DNA from: Leptospira gomenensis
GTDB taxonomy: Bacteria > Spirochaetota > Leptospiria > Leptospirales > Leptospiraceae
Direction: 5' to 3'
DNA: 30,144 nucleotides
Assembly: GCF_004770155.1 (NCBI RefSeq)
Contig: NZ_RQFA01000041.1
Span: forward strand, 1 to 30,144
Position numbers and translations under genes: made by a program. Positions within the stretch are counted from its first letter, which is position 1; every line of letters begins with the position of its first letter. The notes under the pieces are model-generated. The model was given only the letters and a program-made list of their open reading frames with translations, had not been told where the DNA came from and did no database searches. Below, in pieces: positions 1 to 12,146 of the stretch.

Positions 1-1
1 G

Positions 2-349
2 CGATCTGCGGAAAAGAAAACAATGAGACGAATCAATGTTCGGTTAGGAACGGGAAGTTGGACGTTGCTTGGGGCTTTGGCGCAGGCGCACGGGGTTTCT
101 CGTTGTTATTTGTTTAATTATCTGTTGTATTTGGAAGAGGTCGGGGTTGGAGATTCTATCGAAGACACGATGAACGCGGGAGTTCCCACATTTCACAAGC
201 ACTACAACTATATCCTCCACCTCGATCTCACCTTCAACAGAGTCACCCGGCGACTACAATGTTTCCCCGAGTCCTCCTTTTACGCCTTTGAATACCGAGA
301 ATGGCACAAAGAGCCGGATGAATCGGATTCGGACGAACCTACAAACTAA
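2..349 (+). CDS. DUF1564 family protein, 3' part (5' end outside window)
   Basis: The reading frame is open from base 2, through the first Met at 23, to the TAA at 347-349, so the true start very probably lies before the window. The visible part contains the pattern I associate with DUF1564: a basic start (RRINVRL), a helix-turn-helix-like stretch [15 protein letters not shown], then GVPTF and an aromatic/basic tail. DUF1564 proteins are usually clearly longer (from memory about 150-180 residues) than the 108 residues after the first Met, which fits a 5'-truncated view. Function is unknown. The family is multicopy in Leptospira and often sits near mobile or variable DNA, which fits the odd tract that follows. 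Confidence 0.75.
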   Translation, partial: RSAEKKTMRRINVRLGTGSWTLLGALAQAHGVSRCYLFNYLLYLEEVGVGDSIEDTMNAGVPTFHKHYNYILHLDLTFNRVTRRLQCFPESSFYAFEYREWHKEPDESDSDEPTN

Positions 350-1373
350 AACCGGCTTCCGATCAATACCCGGCCCAGCTTGCCCAGGTGGACTCAAGAG
401 CGCCTCGCACGCAAACGCACCGCACCCAGATCACCCAGCGGCTCTTCGTATGCGCCGCGCAATGCAGCGCATATACACGTATACACATCTCACACAACAT
501 CTCTGCAAGTCCGCGCTGACCGCGCACAACTTCGCGCCGACCACGCACAACACAACATGCCGTTCTCAATTCAAAAAACGGAGCGATTGACTACAGCCTC
601 GGGGACCGCTCCACTCCCCATTGTCCCACTGCTCTGCCTTCAGCCTTTCTACGCGCTCCGCGAAAGCCGAAGGGAGGACCTGCATCGACATTCTCACATG
701 TGAGAAAAAACAAACAAGCAGATGGACAAACGGAAGGATGAGCGAACAAACAAAACGGAAGGAGGAACAAACAAACTCACCTACAAACTTCGACCTACAC
801 CCACACGAGCCCCCGCCTCACTCACACTCACAAACAAGACGAATCACCAAGCAGGCCCACTCTACCACGTACAAACACTCCCCGACACAAGCAGCAAGCA
901 AGCAAACGAACAAACAAACGAACAAACAAACAAGCCACCCATCCAACCAGTCAGCAAGCAACTTACGTACGGATCAACCTGCAACCTGCCAACTCGCCAA
1001 CCAACGGACACAAACCCTCTCAGGCTGGTAAGACAAACCGGCGGTCAAACGAATTCATTCACAAACTAGGAGATACCCGACTCGCCCCATGAGCGCACGA
1101 AACGAAACAAACAAACAAAAACGTATAACGAATCAATCCAACGACCGACTAACACAGCCAAAACCAACCGGCAAAACCCACTGCCACATTCAACCTCAAC
1201 CGGACTCGCTCTGGCTGTAACTCTTCTCAGCTTCTGAACTGCAACATCCTAAGATATAGGTCACACTTGTCAGCGCTTCCATACAAAAAATCTCCCCCGC
1301 ATGAATCCAAAGAGCAAATCTAACTTTCATCCGAACGCGAATCGAAATACCGAAAACTGAATTACTACTTCGT
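350..1373. other. A+C-rich, gene-free low-complexity tract
   Basis: I see no credible gene in this kilobase. The + strand is strikingly poor in G and T: a hand count over 781-960 gives about 80% A+C. It is full of short CAAA/AACA-type runs (for example 722-775, 895-940, 1095-1120). The overlapping frames here translate to repetitive Thr/Gln/Asn/Lys-rich strings with no domain and appear in several frames at once, as low-complexity DNA does. A perfect 16-bp palindrome lies at 691-706. The last 170 bases before the SDR stop codon are of more ordinary composition. Confidence 0.6.
691..706. repeat. Perfect 16-bp palindrome
   Basis: The sequence TTCTCACATGTGAGAA is fully self-complementary. It sits at the left edge of the A+C-rich tract and is followed by an A-run and CAAA-type repeats. 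It could be an operator, a small cruciform or chance; no adjacent gene clearly depends on it. Confidence 0.5.
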
Positions 1374-2933
1374 TTACCAATCGATAGGAAAATAATCTTT
1401 CAAAAACTTTCCGCACCAATGTTTACCCGTAAGAATTCCGTCAAAAAAAGGATCACAAACTCGAGCCGCGCCGTCCACGATATCCAAAGGCGGTTGAAAA
1501 TCATGAACGTCCTGTTTCTTTTTGGATAACTCCGCGGGATCCTCGTCGGTAACCCAACCGGTATCGACCGCATTCATAAAAATTCCGTCCTTGGCGAAAT
1601 CGCTCGCAGAAGTGTGAGTCAACATGTTCAAGGCGGCCTTGGCCATATTCGTATGCGGATGCCTGTCTTCCTTTTTAAAACGATGAAACTTTCCTTCCAT
1701 CGCAGAGACGTTTACGATATGTTTCTGACCCGTATTATCTCTTCGCATAACGCCAACTAGACGATTGCACAAAACGAACGGCGCTACGGAATTGACTAGC
1801 TGCACCTCCAACATCTCCGAAGTAGGCACCTCTCCTAATCTTAGTCTCCAACTGTTCGTTTTTCTCAAATCGACCTGTTGAAGATCGGCGTCCAATTGAC
1901 CCTCGGGAAAAACGGTTTCCAATTCGAAGGAATTGTCGTGTGAATACGGAATTTGGGAGAGAAGCGCCGAAGAACGGATTCCTACTCCGGGAATTTTTCC
2001 GTTCCAACCGACGGGAAGAGCCTTTTCATCGGCAAGATTTTCCCCTCCGAAAGTATTCAACCTGGCTTTGCAATCGGAATACAACTTCAATAAAGAAGCC
2101 GCCTCCATTGGTAAATCATGATATTCTAATAGTTCATTTTGTATCAAATGGGAGTAAAAACCCGGCGGACGACGGACGGTTTGCGCCGCGTTGTTGATCA
2201 GTATATCCAACCTATCTAGGTTCTGTTCGATATATCCCGCGAAAATCTCCACGCTCGGAGTATGTCTCAAATCGAGACCGAAAATTTGAAGACGATCCGA
2301 CCATTCACGATAATCCGCTTCCTTAGAAAAACGCAAAGCCGCATCCACGGGAAAACGCGTCGTCGCGATCACAGTAGCGCCCGCACGCAACAACATCAGA
2401 GTCGCCTGATAACCGATCTTCAATCTCGCTCCCGTGATGATGGCTACTTTTCCGTGTAGCGATGCCGTCTGAAACCGTTTCTTATAATTCAGATCTCCGC
2501 ATTCCTTGCACATGGAATCGTAGAAGAAATGCAAACGAGTATATTCCTTTTTACAGACGTAGCAGTTGCGCGGCGAATTCAGCTCCGGTGCGTTCTCGCT
2601 TCTCCAAATATCCGTTTGATCGGCGATCTGAAGCGGGGCCGTAAAAACGGTTTCGGTTCGAGCGACACGAATGCCCGTCAAGGCACGCGCTTTTTTTTCG
2701 GAAGTTACGATTTCTTTTCTGCGGGAATGTTTGATCGTTTTATTTCGAATACGAATTTCGTTCCGGTCAGGACGGGAAATTTTCCCTGCGACGATCATCA
2801 AAGCGATTCGTTCTTTTTCGGGAATGCCCGTCAGCAGCTCTGGTTTTTCGGCCAAGGTTTCCAAAAAACGGATACATTCTTGAATCTCGTCAATGCTGGA
2901 ATTTTTTCTGTCGTCCTGTCCGGAATCGTTCAT
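1374..2933 (-). CDS. SDR-family oxidoreductase with N-terminal Cys4 knuckle and non-canonical active site
   Basis: A 519-residue protein. About 160 N-terminal residues precede the Rossmann domain and carry a CxxC-x14-CxxC set (C124, C127, C142, C145) that looks like a zinc knuckle. The SDR domain starts near residue 160: TGARLKIG (167-174) matches the TGxxxxIG dinucleotide loop, NNAA is at 247-250 and the catalytic-type Ser is S410 in NVSAMEG. The position normally held by Tyr in YxxxK is T428 (TNMAK, K432). About 130 residues are inserted between the NNA motif and NSVAPF. The [13 protein letters not shown] block seems typical of a recognisable SDR subgroup, so the change is probably ancestral. 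Start is the ATG at 2931-2933; no strong RBS. It is divergent from the small repeat protein at 3169. Substrate unknown. Confidence 0.85.
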   Translation of the reverse strand: MNDSGQDDRKNSSIDEIQECIRFLETLAEKPELLTGIPEKERIALMIVAGKISRPDRNEIRIRNKTIKHSRRKEIVTSEKKARALTGIRVARTETVFTAPLQIADQTDIWRSENAPELNSPRNCYVCKKEYTRLHFFYDSMCKECGDLNYKKRFQTASLHGKVAIITGARLKIGYQATLMLLRAGATVIATTRFPVDAALRFSKEADYREWSDRLQIFGLDLRHTPSVEIFAGYIEQNLDRLDILINNAAQTVRRPPGFYSHLIQNELLEYHDLPMEAASLLKLYSDCKARLNTFGGENLADEKALPVGWNGKIPGVGIRSSALLSQIPYSHDNSFELETVFPEGQLDADLQQVDLRKTNSWRLRLGEVPTSEMLEVQLVNSVAPFVLCNRLVGVMRRDNTGQKHIVNVSAMEGKFHRFKKEDRHPHTNMAKAALNMLTHTSASDFAKDGIFMNAVDTGWVTDEDPAELSKKKQDVHDFQPPLDIVDGAARVCDPFFDGILTGKHWCGKFLKDYFPIDW

Positions 2934-3168
2934 GAGCCGTCACCGTTTGCAAAAGAAAATGACGCACGACATTCGAGCGTTCTTCTTTCCTTCCAACCAT
3001 AGCGAAAAAAAGAGGCGATTGAGCAACTCTATTTCCAGGAGAAACCGACATCCGATGATACGAAAAATCCCGATAATAGGTCGTTCATTGCCGTTTTTCC
3101 GACGTTCGTTGAAAATTAGTTTCCAAAAATAAATTTCCGGGTACGATTCCGGACAAAAGGAGAATCGA

Positions 3169-3495
3169 ATGACGAAAAAAATGTTGTTAATGATTTTTTC
3201 AATCTGCCTGATGATAACGATCGGAACGGTATACGCTGGCAACGTTCAATCCGGCTGTACGTTCAACGGCAAAAAGTTATACGGAAAAATTCAGATTGTA
3301 ACGAGTTTTCCGGACGTGAAAGTACAGGAGGTAACGTCCTTTCCCGACCTAAAAGTTCAAAAGGTGACTTCCTTCCCCGACTCTTGCGGTAAATGGGAAA
3401 TCGTAAATTCCTTTCCGGACACGAAGGTCCAGTTCGTAACCAGTTTTCCGGATATAAAGATCCAATACGTGACGAGTTTTCCCGGAGAAAACTAA
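3169..3495 (+). CDS. Small secreted protein with six VTSFPD repeats
   Basis: A 108-residue protein. Residues 1-23 form a signal peptide (basic MTKK, hydrophobic core, cleavage near VYA-GN), so it should be exported. Residues 41-108 are almost entirely short repeats of the type VQxVTSFPDxK; the SFP triplets start at residues 46, 57, 68, 81, 92 and 103, giving a period of 11 except for one 13-residue step holding SCGKWE. Cys30 and Cys73 could form a disulfide. AAAGGAG lies just upstream of the ATG, a good RBS. I recall similar DSFPD/TSFPD repeat proteins in several bacterial phyla but know no assigned function. It stands alone between divergent and tandem neighbours. Confidence 0.85.
   Translation: MTKKMLLMIFSICLMITIGTVYAGNVQSGCTFNGKKLYGKIQIVTSFPDVKVQEVTSFPDLKVQKVTSFPDSCGKWEIVNSFPDTKVQFVTSFPDIKIQYVTSFPGEN
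3289..3492 (+). repeat. In-frame tandem repeat, ~33-bp period
   Basis: Six imperfect units encode the VTSFPD repeats of the small secreted protein. Units 1-3 and 4-6 are 33 bp apart; the third step is 39 bp because of the SCGKWE insertion. Units share the core for TSFP(D) but use different synonymous codons, so the repeat is old rather than freshly duplicated. Confidence 0.8.
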
Positions 3496-3520
3496 GCGGA
3501 TCTTTTGGAAAAATGAAATT

Positions 3521-3551
3521 CGATTTACAAGAAATCATTTTTTGTAAATCG
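3521..3551 (+). terminator. AT-rich hairpin after the VTSFPD gene
   Basis: CGATTTACAA at 3521-3530 pairs perfectly with TTGTAAATCG at 3542-3551 across an 11-base loop. It lies 26 bases past the stop codon. A run of T is inside the loop rather than after the stem, so it is a weak terminator candidate. Confidence 0.35.
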
Positions 3552-3727
3552 GAATTCTAAACTAAGATAACAAACCGGATAAACGGATCGTCGATTCGAA
3601 CCGCCTACCTTTCGAGCTTCTTTTCCCCGATATTCGTCGAAAATTCTGCTTGAGATTGAAATCGCATTTTATTTTATGTCCGAGTGATTTTCGAACCAGA
3701 AAATAAGAATATCGGTCTATATTCCGC

Positions 3728-4906
3728 ATGAAACTACAAAAAGAGATTTGGACGAACGAAATTCTAAATTGGCTGTACAGTCCGGCGTCTAGAGAGTTGG
3801 AAGCCAAAGAACTCATAGAAAATTTAAATCAAAAAATTATAGAAGCCGGAATACCCGTATGGAGATTTTTTACGAGCGTTCCGACCATGCATCCGGAAGT
3901 AATGGTGCGTTCCATCATATGGACGTTAGGCGAAGAAACTCAGGTTCTTTTTATACCTCACGGAGCCTTAAACGATCAACAATACATAGACAGTCCGATC
4001 TATCTAATACGCGAAGGTAAAAAGGATTTCATCCGTTGTAAATTAGAAGGACCGGACGCAGATCTATCCTATCCCATCTGCATCGATCTAAAGGAAAAGG
4101 GAGCAACGGATTATTGTATCTTTCCTTCCTTCTTTGCGCCGAATACGCGCAGCGTGGTATCGTGGACTACGAACGCACCCGGAGGATTTACCGAAGAACA
4201 GATCGAATCGTTGCGCTCCCTACTCGGCCCCTTGTCCCTTCGGTTGGATTTGGAATCCAGAAAATTCGCCGTCAACGAACTCCTGGAAGTCTATCTCGGG
4301 CCGAACGCCTCCAAACGCGTGTTATCCGGAGAATTCAGACGGGGAACCGGAGAAACGATTTACGCCGCAATCCTATGCGCCGACCTACGCGACTTCTCTT
4401 CCTTAAGCGAAAACAATTCCCCGAAAAAGATCGTCGAGATATTGGATCACTATTTTGAAATCACCGCGCAGCCGATTCAGGAGGAAAAAGGAGAAATTCT
4501 GAAATTCATCGGCGACGCGATCCTCGCCATTTTTCCGGCGGAAAACGATCCGAAACCCGCCTGTGAGTCCGCGTTAAAGGCAGCGCAAAAGATCGACTCT
4601 TCGATCCGTAATTGGAACGAGGAACATCCCGAATCGACCGTTCGCATGGGAATCGCCTTAAACGTAGGCGACGTAGTCTACGGAAACGTAGGGGCCAAGG
4701 ATCGTCTGGATTTTACGGTAATCGGAAATGCGGTCAATCAGGCGTTCCGGGTGGAATCCTTATGCAAGGACTTTGGAAAAAATATATTAACGACGGAAGA
4801 ATTCGCGGAGATTGCGGGAAAGGAAAACTTCGAATTTTTAGGCGCGCGTCAATTAAAAGGAATCACTGGAAAACGGGATATTTATACCCCTTTGGGACAA
4901 AAGTAA
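3728..4906 (+). CDS. Class III adenylate cyclase with N-terminal sensory-like domain
   Basis: A 392-residue soluble protein. Residues 1-190 resemble the cytosolic N-terminal domain found with many proteobacterial and spirochaetal cyclases (Pro-Gly-Gly-Phe near 151-154, then a helical linker). Residues 208-390 are the cyclase catalytic domain. Metal-binding aspartates are D219 (CADLRDFS) and D263 (FIGDAILA). The adenine-selecting pair is K259 and D328 (LDFTVIG), and the transition-state residues are N337 and R341 (VNQAFR). All are present, so it should make cAMP. No membrane segment. It appears monocistronic: the next gene is convergent and a strong terminator follows. Start is the first ATG; no clear RBS. 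Confidence 0.9.
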   Translation: MKLQKEIWTNEILNWLYSPASRELEAKELIENLNQKIIEAGIPVWRFFTSVPTMHPEVMVRSIIWTLGEETQVLFIPHGALNDQQYIDSPIYLIREGKKDFIRCKLEGPDADLSYPICIDLKEKGATDYCIFPSFFAPNTRSVVSWTTNAPGGFTEEQIESLRSLLGPLSLRLDLESRKFAVNELLEVYLGPNASKRVLSGEFRRGTGETIYAAILCADLRDFSSLSENNSPKKIVEILDHYFEITAQPIQEEKGEILKFIGDAILAIFPAENDPKPACESALKAAQKIDSSIRNWNEEHPESTVRMGIALNVGDVVYGNVGAKDRLDFTVIGNAVNQAFRVESLCKDFGKNILTTEEFAEIAGKENFEFLGARQLKGITGKRDIYTPLGQK

Positions 4907-4930
4907 AATCGTTCAAATCGAATCGAATAG

Positions 4931-4964
4931 AAAAGGGGCGGATCCGTTCGGATCCGCCCCTTTT
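4931..4964. terminator. Strong, probably bidirectional rho-independent terminator
   Basis: AAAAGGGGCGGATCCG at 4931-4946 pairs perfectly with CGGATCCGCCCCTTTT at 4949-4964, leaving a two-base loop (about four to six in practice). The stem is G+C-rich and flanked by A and T runs, so it can end both the cyclase transcript (+) and the convergent acyl-CoA dehydrogenase transcript (-). Confidence 0.85.
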
Positions 4965-5067
4965 CCCACAACACTTTTCCGAACCAATTTAGAACATTAA
5001 AAAATTAAAATATTCTAAAATTCAAAACGAATCGCGTTCGAAAAACTTCCGTCAAAGCCGCTGTCGA

Positions 5068-6744
<1,677 letters not shown>

Positions 6745-6983
6745 GGGTTTTTAATCCTGAAGTAAAAAATTCGAAACTTAAACCTACAAAATCACGACTT
6801 CTCACCCTGTCATTTGCTTTTTGAGCGTCATTCTCAGGGATGATCCGATACGATCCAATGCAGAACGTTCGAATATTATGTCGATATGTCGGAATTAGAA
6901 AGAGGGAAACAAGTCAAACGGAGCAAAGATACGGGCCGCATTCCGTCTCGGCAAAGCCGATTCGGAACCGCGCTTTCCGCTCC

Positions 6984-7042
6984 AGTCAAGAAATTGAAAT
7001 TCTCAGAAATGGAGGATCGACCGAAATGTCAATTTCTTGACT
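6984..7042 (+). repeat. Dispersed inverted repeat, copy A
   Basis: AGTCAAGAAATTGA (6984-6997) is the exact reverse complement of TCAATTTCTTGACT (7029-7042); the loop is 31 bases. The flanks match copy B: a CCGCGCTttCcGCTCC-like stretch to the left, and to the right TACGCATCAATCGCTTGCGG against CACGCCTTGATCGCTCGCGG. Arms differ from the other two copies at two positions, which change together so that pairing is kept. Confidence 0.7.
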
Positions 7043-7165
7043 ACGCATCAATCGCTTGCGGGGGATTAACGAAGCGTAAACGATTAAAAGGAAAATTATG
7101 GATTATCTCGGGAAGTCCTTCGAAATCGGCTTGGTGATTCAAACATATCACATCAACAAAAACGT

Positions 7166-7321
7166 ATGAAAAATTCGAATACTATTGTTCGTGTTTTGGT
7201 TCGCTCGATCGTATTATTTTTTCTTTTTATTATATACGTTTCGTGCGTCTCTTCTGTAAAAAAGCGCGCTTTAAAAACTCCATTTTCATTCACTACAATT
7301 AAGGTTTTAAAAGTAAGGTGA
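7166..7321 (+). pseudogene. Lipoprotein leader fragment
   Basis: A 51-codon frame encodes a convincing lipoprotein signal peptide (MKNSNTIVRV..., hydrophobic core, IYVSC lipobox) but only about 24 residues after the Cys before a TGA. Nothing in the downstream frames continues it recognisably. Most likely the 5' remnant of a lipoprotein gene; a very small intact lipoprotein is the alternative. Confidence 0.45.
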
Positions 7322-7340
7322 ACGTGAAAGAACTCGACTC

Positions 7341-7463
7341 GATTCTATCAATATATCGATAAACGCCATGGACAAAGCTCTTTCCAACGTCAACTTTGAA
7401 CGCAGTAGAATAGGAGCCTTGTGGGAGCGATTGGAGCATAGTCAGCGCCTACAATTTTTTTGA
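7341..7463 (+). pseudogene. Flagellin-like C-terminal fragment
   Basis: The frame from 7341 reads DSINISINAMDKALSNVNFE, followed by RSRIGALWERLEH, then a TGA at 7461-7463. The pattern Ala-Leu-x-x-Val-x-x-x-Arg-x-x-x-Gly-Ala-x-x-x-Arg-Leu-Glu-His is that of the conserved C-terminal D1 helix of flagellins. No intact upstream flagellin sequence is visible and no good start precedes it. I read it as a degraded flagellin remnant; the identification rests on one motif. Confidence 0.4.
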
Positions 7464-7619
7464 ATCAATCCGAACGAGGATAAAAGAAAAATTCTAAATT
7501 AAAAAAATAGAGGATCGAATTCGATGTCAAATCATCCTCGCCGATTTTAACGGAGGAAAACGACCCTATTTCATCTTAGTCAAAAAATTGCGACTTTCAA
7601 AAAAACGGCAATTCCCTCT

Positions 7620-8819
7620 TTATCGCACGACGTAATCCTGAACCTTATACAAGACCGTAAGCCTCGCCAAAATCAGAATCAGATTGAGCGCAAACAGATA
7701 TAAAAACGGTCGATCGATGATCTCTTCGTCTTCGGCCTTGATAAAAAGGTATAAAGGAACCGCAAACGTAAAAAGACGGATCGTATTGATATACTCGGAC
7801 CAGAAATGATAATGATTGGCGATCGCGATCATCAGGATCACCAGAAAAAAACCGACCTTGTAAAAGGTTCCTTTCTTCCAAGAACCGGTAAACGGAATCA
7901 GAAACATGGTCGCAAACTGCAGCACCAGGGGAAACTTGGAAAAGGATCGAACGATATGTTTTATCCCGCCTCCGCCGACAAAACTCTCGCCTAACTCCAT
8001 TAGATATTTGTAAATTCCTTCGAAAGGAATCATAAAAACCGCAAGTCTCGTCGGCGTCCAATTCGGCAAAGTATATTTGAGATAAATCTGCCAAAGAATC
8101 GGAACGAGCAATGTGGAACCTACGATCAACGACCTTTTGAAGTCCTTTTTTGACAAAGCCGCAAGCCCCAAAGCGAAAAGGTAGAACAACGCCGGTTCTT
8201 TCGTAACCAAGGCCAAACCGGAAAGAAGATAAAACGGAATATAACTTTTTTTTTGGTAAAAATAAATCGCGAGAACGATCAGGGAAACCATGATCGTATC
8301 GCTTACCAGAACGGAATAACTCGCCAAAGTGAACGGCGAGATAAGATACAAAAGCGCCCAATGAGACTTGTCGTTTAACAGAACGCGTAATGCGAGATAG
8401 GAAAGATAAAGGAGGGATAAACTCAGGATATACATCCCGGCGATGTTCCCCCATTTACCGAAAATTCCCCAAAACGATATCAACAACGGATAACCGATCC
8501 GTGGGGCGCGATACGTCGCGTCAAAACCTTCCGGCCATTGAAAACTGAAGTTGGAGATCGATCTGGAATAGTAATAAAAAATCTGACCGTCGTAACCTGC
8601 TCCGAGATCCCCTTCTTTTCCCTTAAAGGCGATCACCCCGCTCGGAGATTCGGTTTCGTTTTTTTTGATAAACTCTTCTCCGAAATTGACCATGGAAGAA
8701 GGATTCCACTGATACCTGGACCAGAGCGACAACGTGACAAAACCGTAAAGCACCGCGAGAACGAAGAAACCTTTTACGGGAGAATCGAACCTGCGCAAGA
8801 AAGATTCAAATTTTTGCAT
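7620..8819 (-). CDS. Polytopic membrane protein, GT-C-like, surface-glycan synthesis
   Basis: About 399 residues from the ATG at 8817-8819. I prefer this start to the Met 15 codons upstream because it falls five bases after the stop of the preceding gene instead of overlapping it by 41 bases. The protein has a first membrane segment near the N-terminus, a roughly 80-residue loop containing AGYDGQIFYYYS, then about eight to ten further hydrophobic segments. The GYDGQxFY loop after TM1 is shared by GT-C-type integral membrane glycosyltransferase-like proteins of cell-surface glycopolymer clusters. As last gene of the operon it probably acts at the inner membrane with the upstream GT2 and epimerase, using a lipid-linked sugar. 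Exact reaction unknown. Confidence 0.75.
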   Translation of the reverse strand: MQKFESFLRRFDSPVKGFFVLAVLYGFVTLSLWSRYQWNPSSMVNFGEEFIKKNETESPSGVIAFKGKEGDLGAGYDGQIFYYYSRSISNFSFQWPEGFDATYRAPRIGYPLLISFWGIFGKWGNIAGMYILSLSLLYLSYLALRVLLNDKSHWALLYLISPFTLASYSVLVSDTIMVSLIVLAIYFYQKKSYIPFYLLSGLALVTKEPALFYLFALGLAALSKKDFKRSLIVGSTLLVPILWQIYLKYTLPNWTPTRLAVFMIPFEGIYKYLMELGESFVGGGGIKHIVRSFSKFPLVLQFATMFLIPFTGSWKKGTFYKVGFFLVILMIAIANHYHFWSEYINTIRLFTFAVPLYLFIKAEDEEIIDRPFLYLFALNLILILARLTVLYKVQDYVVR

Positions 8820-8823
8820 ATTC

Positions 8824-10559
<1,736 letters not shown>

Positions 10560-10622
10560 GTATTATTTCCCTTTTGTATATTCAATAATTACAATATTCT
10601 AAATCGATTTCCGGAACGAATT

Positions 10623-12101
10623 TCAATTCCCGGACCATTTCTTTTTAAACATAAGTCCGATCACCGAAAAGAACTCGCGGGCGATGTCTTTTTTAACAGA
10701 TTCGATCGGACGATAATACGAAATCGGAATTTCTATGCAGCGCATATACGAACGTACGGTTTCCATCATCAATTCGGGAATGATCCGTTTATCCTTCATC
10801 TCCAGACCGGGCCGTATCTTCGCGTAGGAATCCTTCCAGATGGCGAAATACGAACACATCGCGTCCGTGAATCTCGGCTCCATTCCCCACCAGAAAACCT
10901 CGATCAGTTTTCCAAGGATCAGATTGATCACGCGAACTCCGGGCAGAAGATTCGAGCCTTGTTCGATCATCTGCCTCGTGGTCCTCGTGCCGATAACCAT
11001 GTCCGAATCCTTGAGATATTCCAGAAGTTTGGGATAGTCCTTGGACCTGTACGATCCGTCCGGAGTCACTACTACGGCGATATCCCCGGAGGCGGACTTG
11101 ATTCCCAGATCCACCTGGATTCCGAAAACGTCCGGCTGAAGAACGTCGCAATGAATCACTTTCGCTTTTTCTTTTTTAGCGATTTCTAATGTTTTATCCG
11201 TCGAACCCGCGTCCACTACGAGGATTTCGTCCACTTTCCCCTTAAAATCCACGATCACGTCCGCGATGGAACGTTCGTTGTTTTTCGTGGGAACGATCAG
11301 AGTCGTTTTGAATTTCGCGAACTCCTCGTTCCGTATCTCGTAAACCGCGTGATGATAGTCCTGCATCGAATTGATGTTAAAGTATTCTACGTTCAATTCC
11401 GTCGCAAAGACTTGTCCGCTTTCTTTAGCCATACGATCGATGACGTCGGTGATTTCGATCACTCCGCTTTTCGGGGAAGGCGGGGTCGTTTTGAAATATT
11501 CGAAATACGCGGGGGTAAAAAGATAACTTCCCAATCCGAGAAGATCGTTGGGAGGATCGGAAGGTTTTTCCACCAGTTCGAGGATACGATCCCCCTTTAA
11601 TTCCACGGAATAATTTTTGCGGATTCTGGAAAGGAGAGAGGTTTTTTGGACTCCGATCGAAGCGATCAACTTGGGATGTTTTTTGAACGTATCGACGAAC
11701 TTCTTATGATCCGGATGAAAGTAAAACTCGTCTCCGAGAATCGTGATAAACGGGGAAACGATCTTGGAGGAGAGGCTGGCGATGTCGCTCGCAAGTCCTT
11801 TCGTGGTCCAAGGAGAGGGAATGATTTCTAGGTTCGGATGATTTTTTTGAATCCTTTCGATTTCGGAGATCACCATCTCTTTCAGGTGACCGACCAACAC
11901 GTAGATTTTTTTTACGCGGAACGTATTCCGCATGAGTTCCACGTTCCGCTCCAGAATGGTTTTTCCCTGAAATTCGAAAAGAGGTTTGGGGATAAAGGTG
12001 GTTCTCGGATAGGCCCTGGTTCCCTTTCCGGCAGCAGCGATCACCCCTATTTCGATTTTTTCCACTGGAGATACGCTATTTTTACGGGCCTCGGGTGTCA
12101 A
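10623..12101 (-). CDS. Sugar nucleotidyltransferase fused to a GT2 glycosyltransferase
   Basis: A 492-residue two-domain protein. Residues 16-255 form a sugar-1-phosphate nucleotidyltransferase: AAAGKGTRAYPRT (22-34), IPKPL (37-41), the metal Asp D124 in LGDE, VEKP (177-180), and a final FNINSMQDY. Residues 266-492 form a family 2 glycosyltransferase: LIVPTKNNERSI, VVDAGSTDKT (295-304), TPDGS (346-350) and IGTRTTRQ. It could make an activated sugar and transfer it, or one half may be regulatory. It heads the glycan operon; the small helical protein gene ends 45 bases upstream. The N-terminal Met is the first in frame after an upstream stop; I see no strong RBS. Confidence 0.85.
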   Translation of the reverse strand: MTPEARKNSVSPVEKIEIGVIAAAGKGTRAYPRTTFIPKPLFEFQGKTILERNVELMRNTFRVKKIYVLVGHLKEMVISEIERIQKNHPNLEIIPSPWTTKGLASDIASLSSKIVSPFITILGDEFYFHPDHKKFVDTFKKHPKLIASIGVQKTSLLSRIRKNYSVELKGDRILELVEKPSDPPNDLLGLGSYLFTPAYFEYFKTTPPSPKSGVIEITDVIDRMAKESGQVFATELNVEYFNINSMQDYHHAVYEIRNEEFAKFKTTLIVPTKNNERSIADVIVDFKGKVDEILVVDAGSTDKTLEIAKKEKAKVIHCDVLQPDVFGIQVDLGIKSASGDIAVVVTPDGSYRSKDYPKLLEYLKDSDMVIGTRTTRQMIEQGSNLLPGVRVINLILGKLIEVFWWGMEPRFTDAMCSYFAIWKDSYAKIRPGLEMKDKRIIPELMMETVRSYMRCIEIPISYYRPIESVKKDIAREFFSVIGLMFKKKWSGN

Positions 12102-12146
12102 AAACGATTTCGAGAAGGATCGTGTGGAATCCGTTCTGTCGAAGTT

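Larger units (their letters stand above)
6745..7619. other. Intergenic region with gene debris and a dispersed repeat
   Basis: About 870 bases without an intact gene. It holds the upstream region of the acyl-CoA dehydrogenase, the inverted repeat at 6984-7042, a lipoprotein leader fragment (7166-7321) and a flagellin-like fragment (7341-7463). I see nothing interpretable in the last 150 bases before the glycan operon's 3' end. Confidence 0.55.

Noticed and set aside
895..945. CAAAC-type direct repeats considered as a CRISPR array
   Set aside because: Period is four to eight bases with no unique spacers and no cas genes; it is a microsatellite-like tract.
380..1069. Overlapping frames of 107-136 codons on the + strand in the A+C-rich tract
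   Set aside because: They occur in two or three frames at once, are Thr/Gln/Asn/Lys-rich with no domain, and lack ribosome-binding sites. Stop-codon scarcity follows from the T-poor composition.
2940..3242. A 100-codon frame on the - strand between the SDR and repeat-protein genes
   Set aside because: It overlaps the start of the clearly real VTSFPD gene antisense and has no domain; the region is better read as a divergent promoter.
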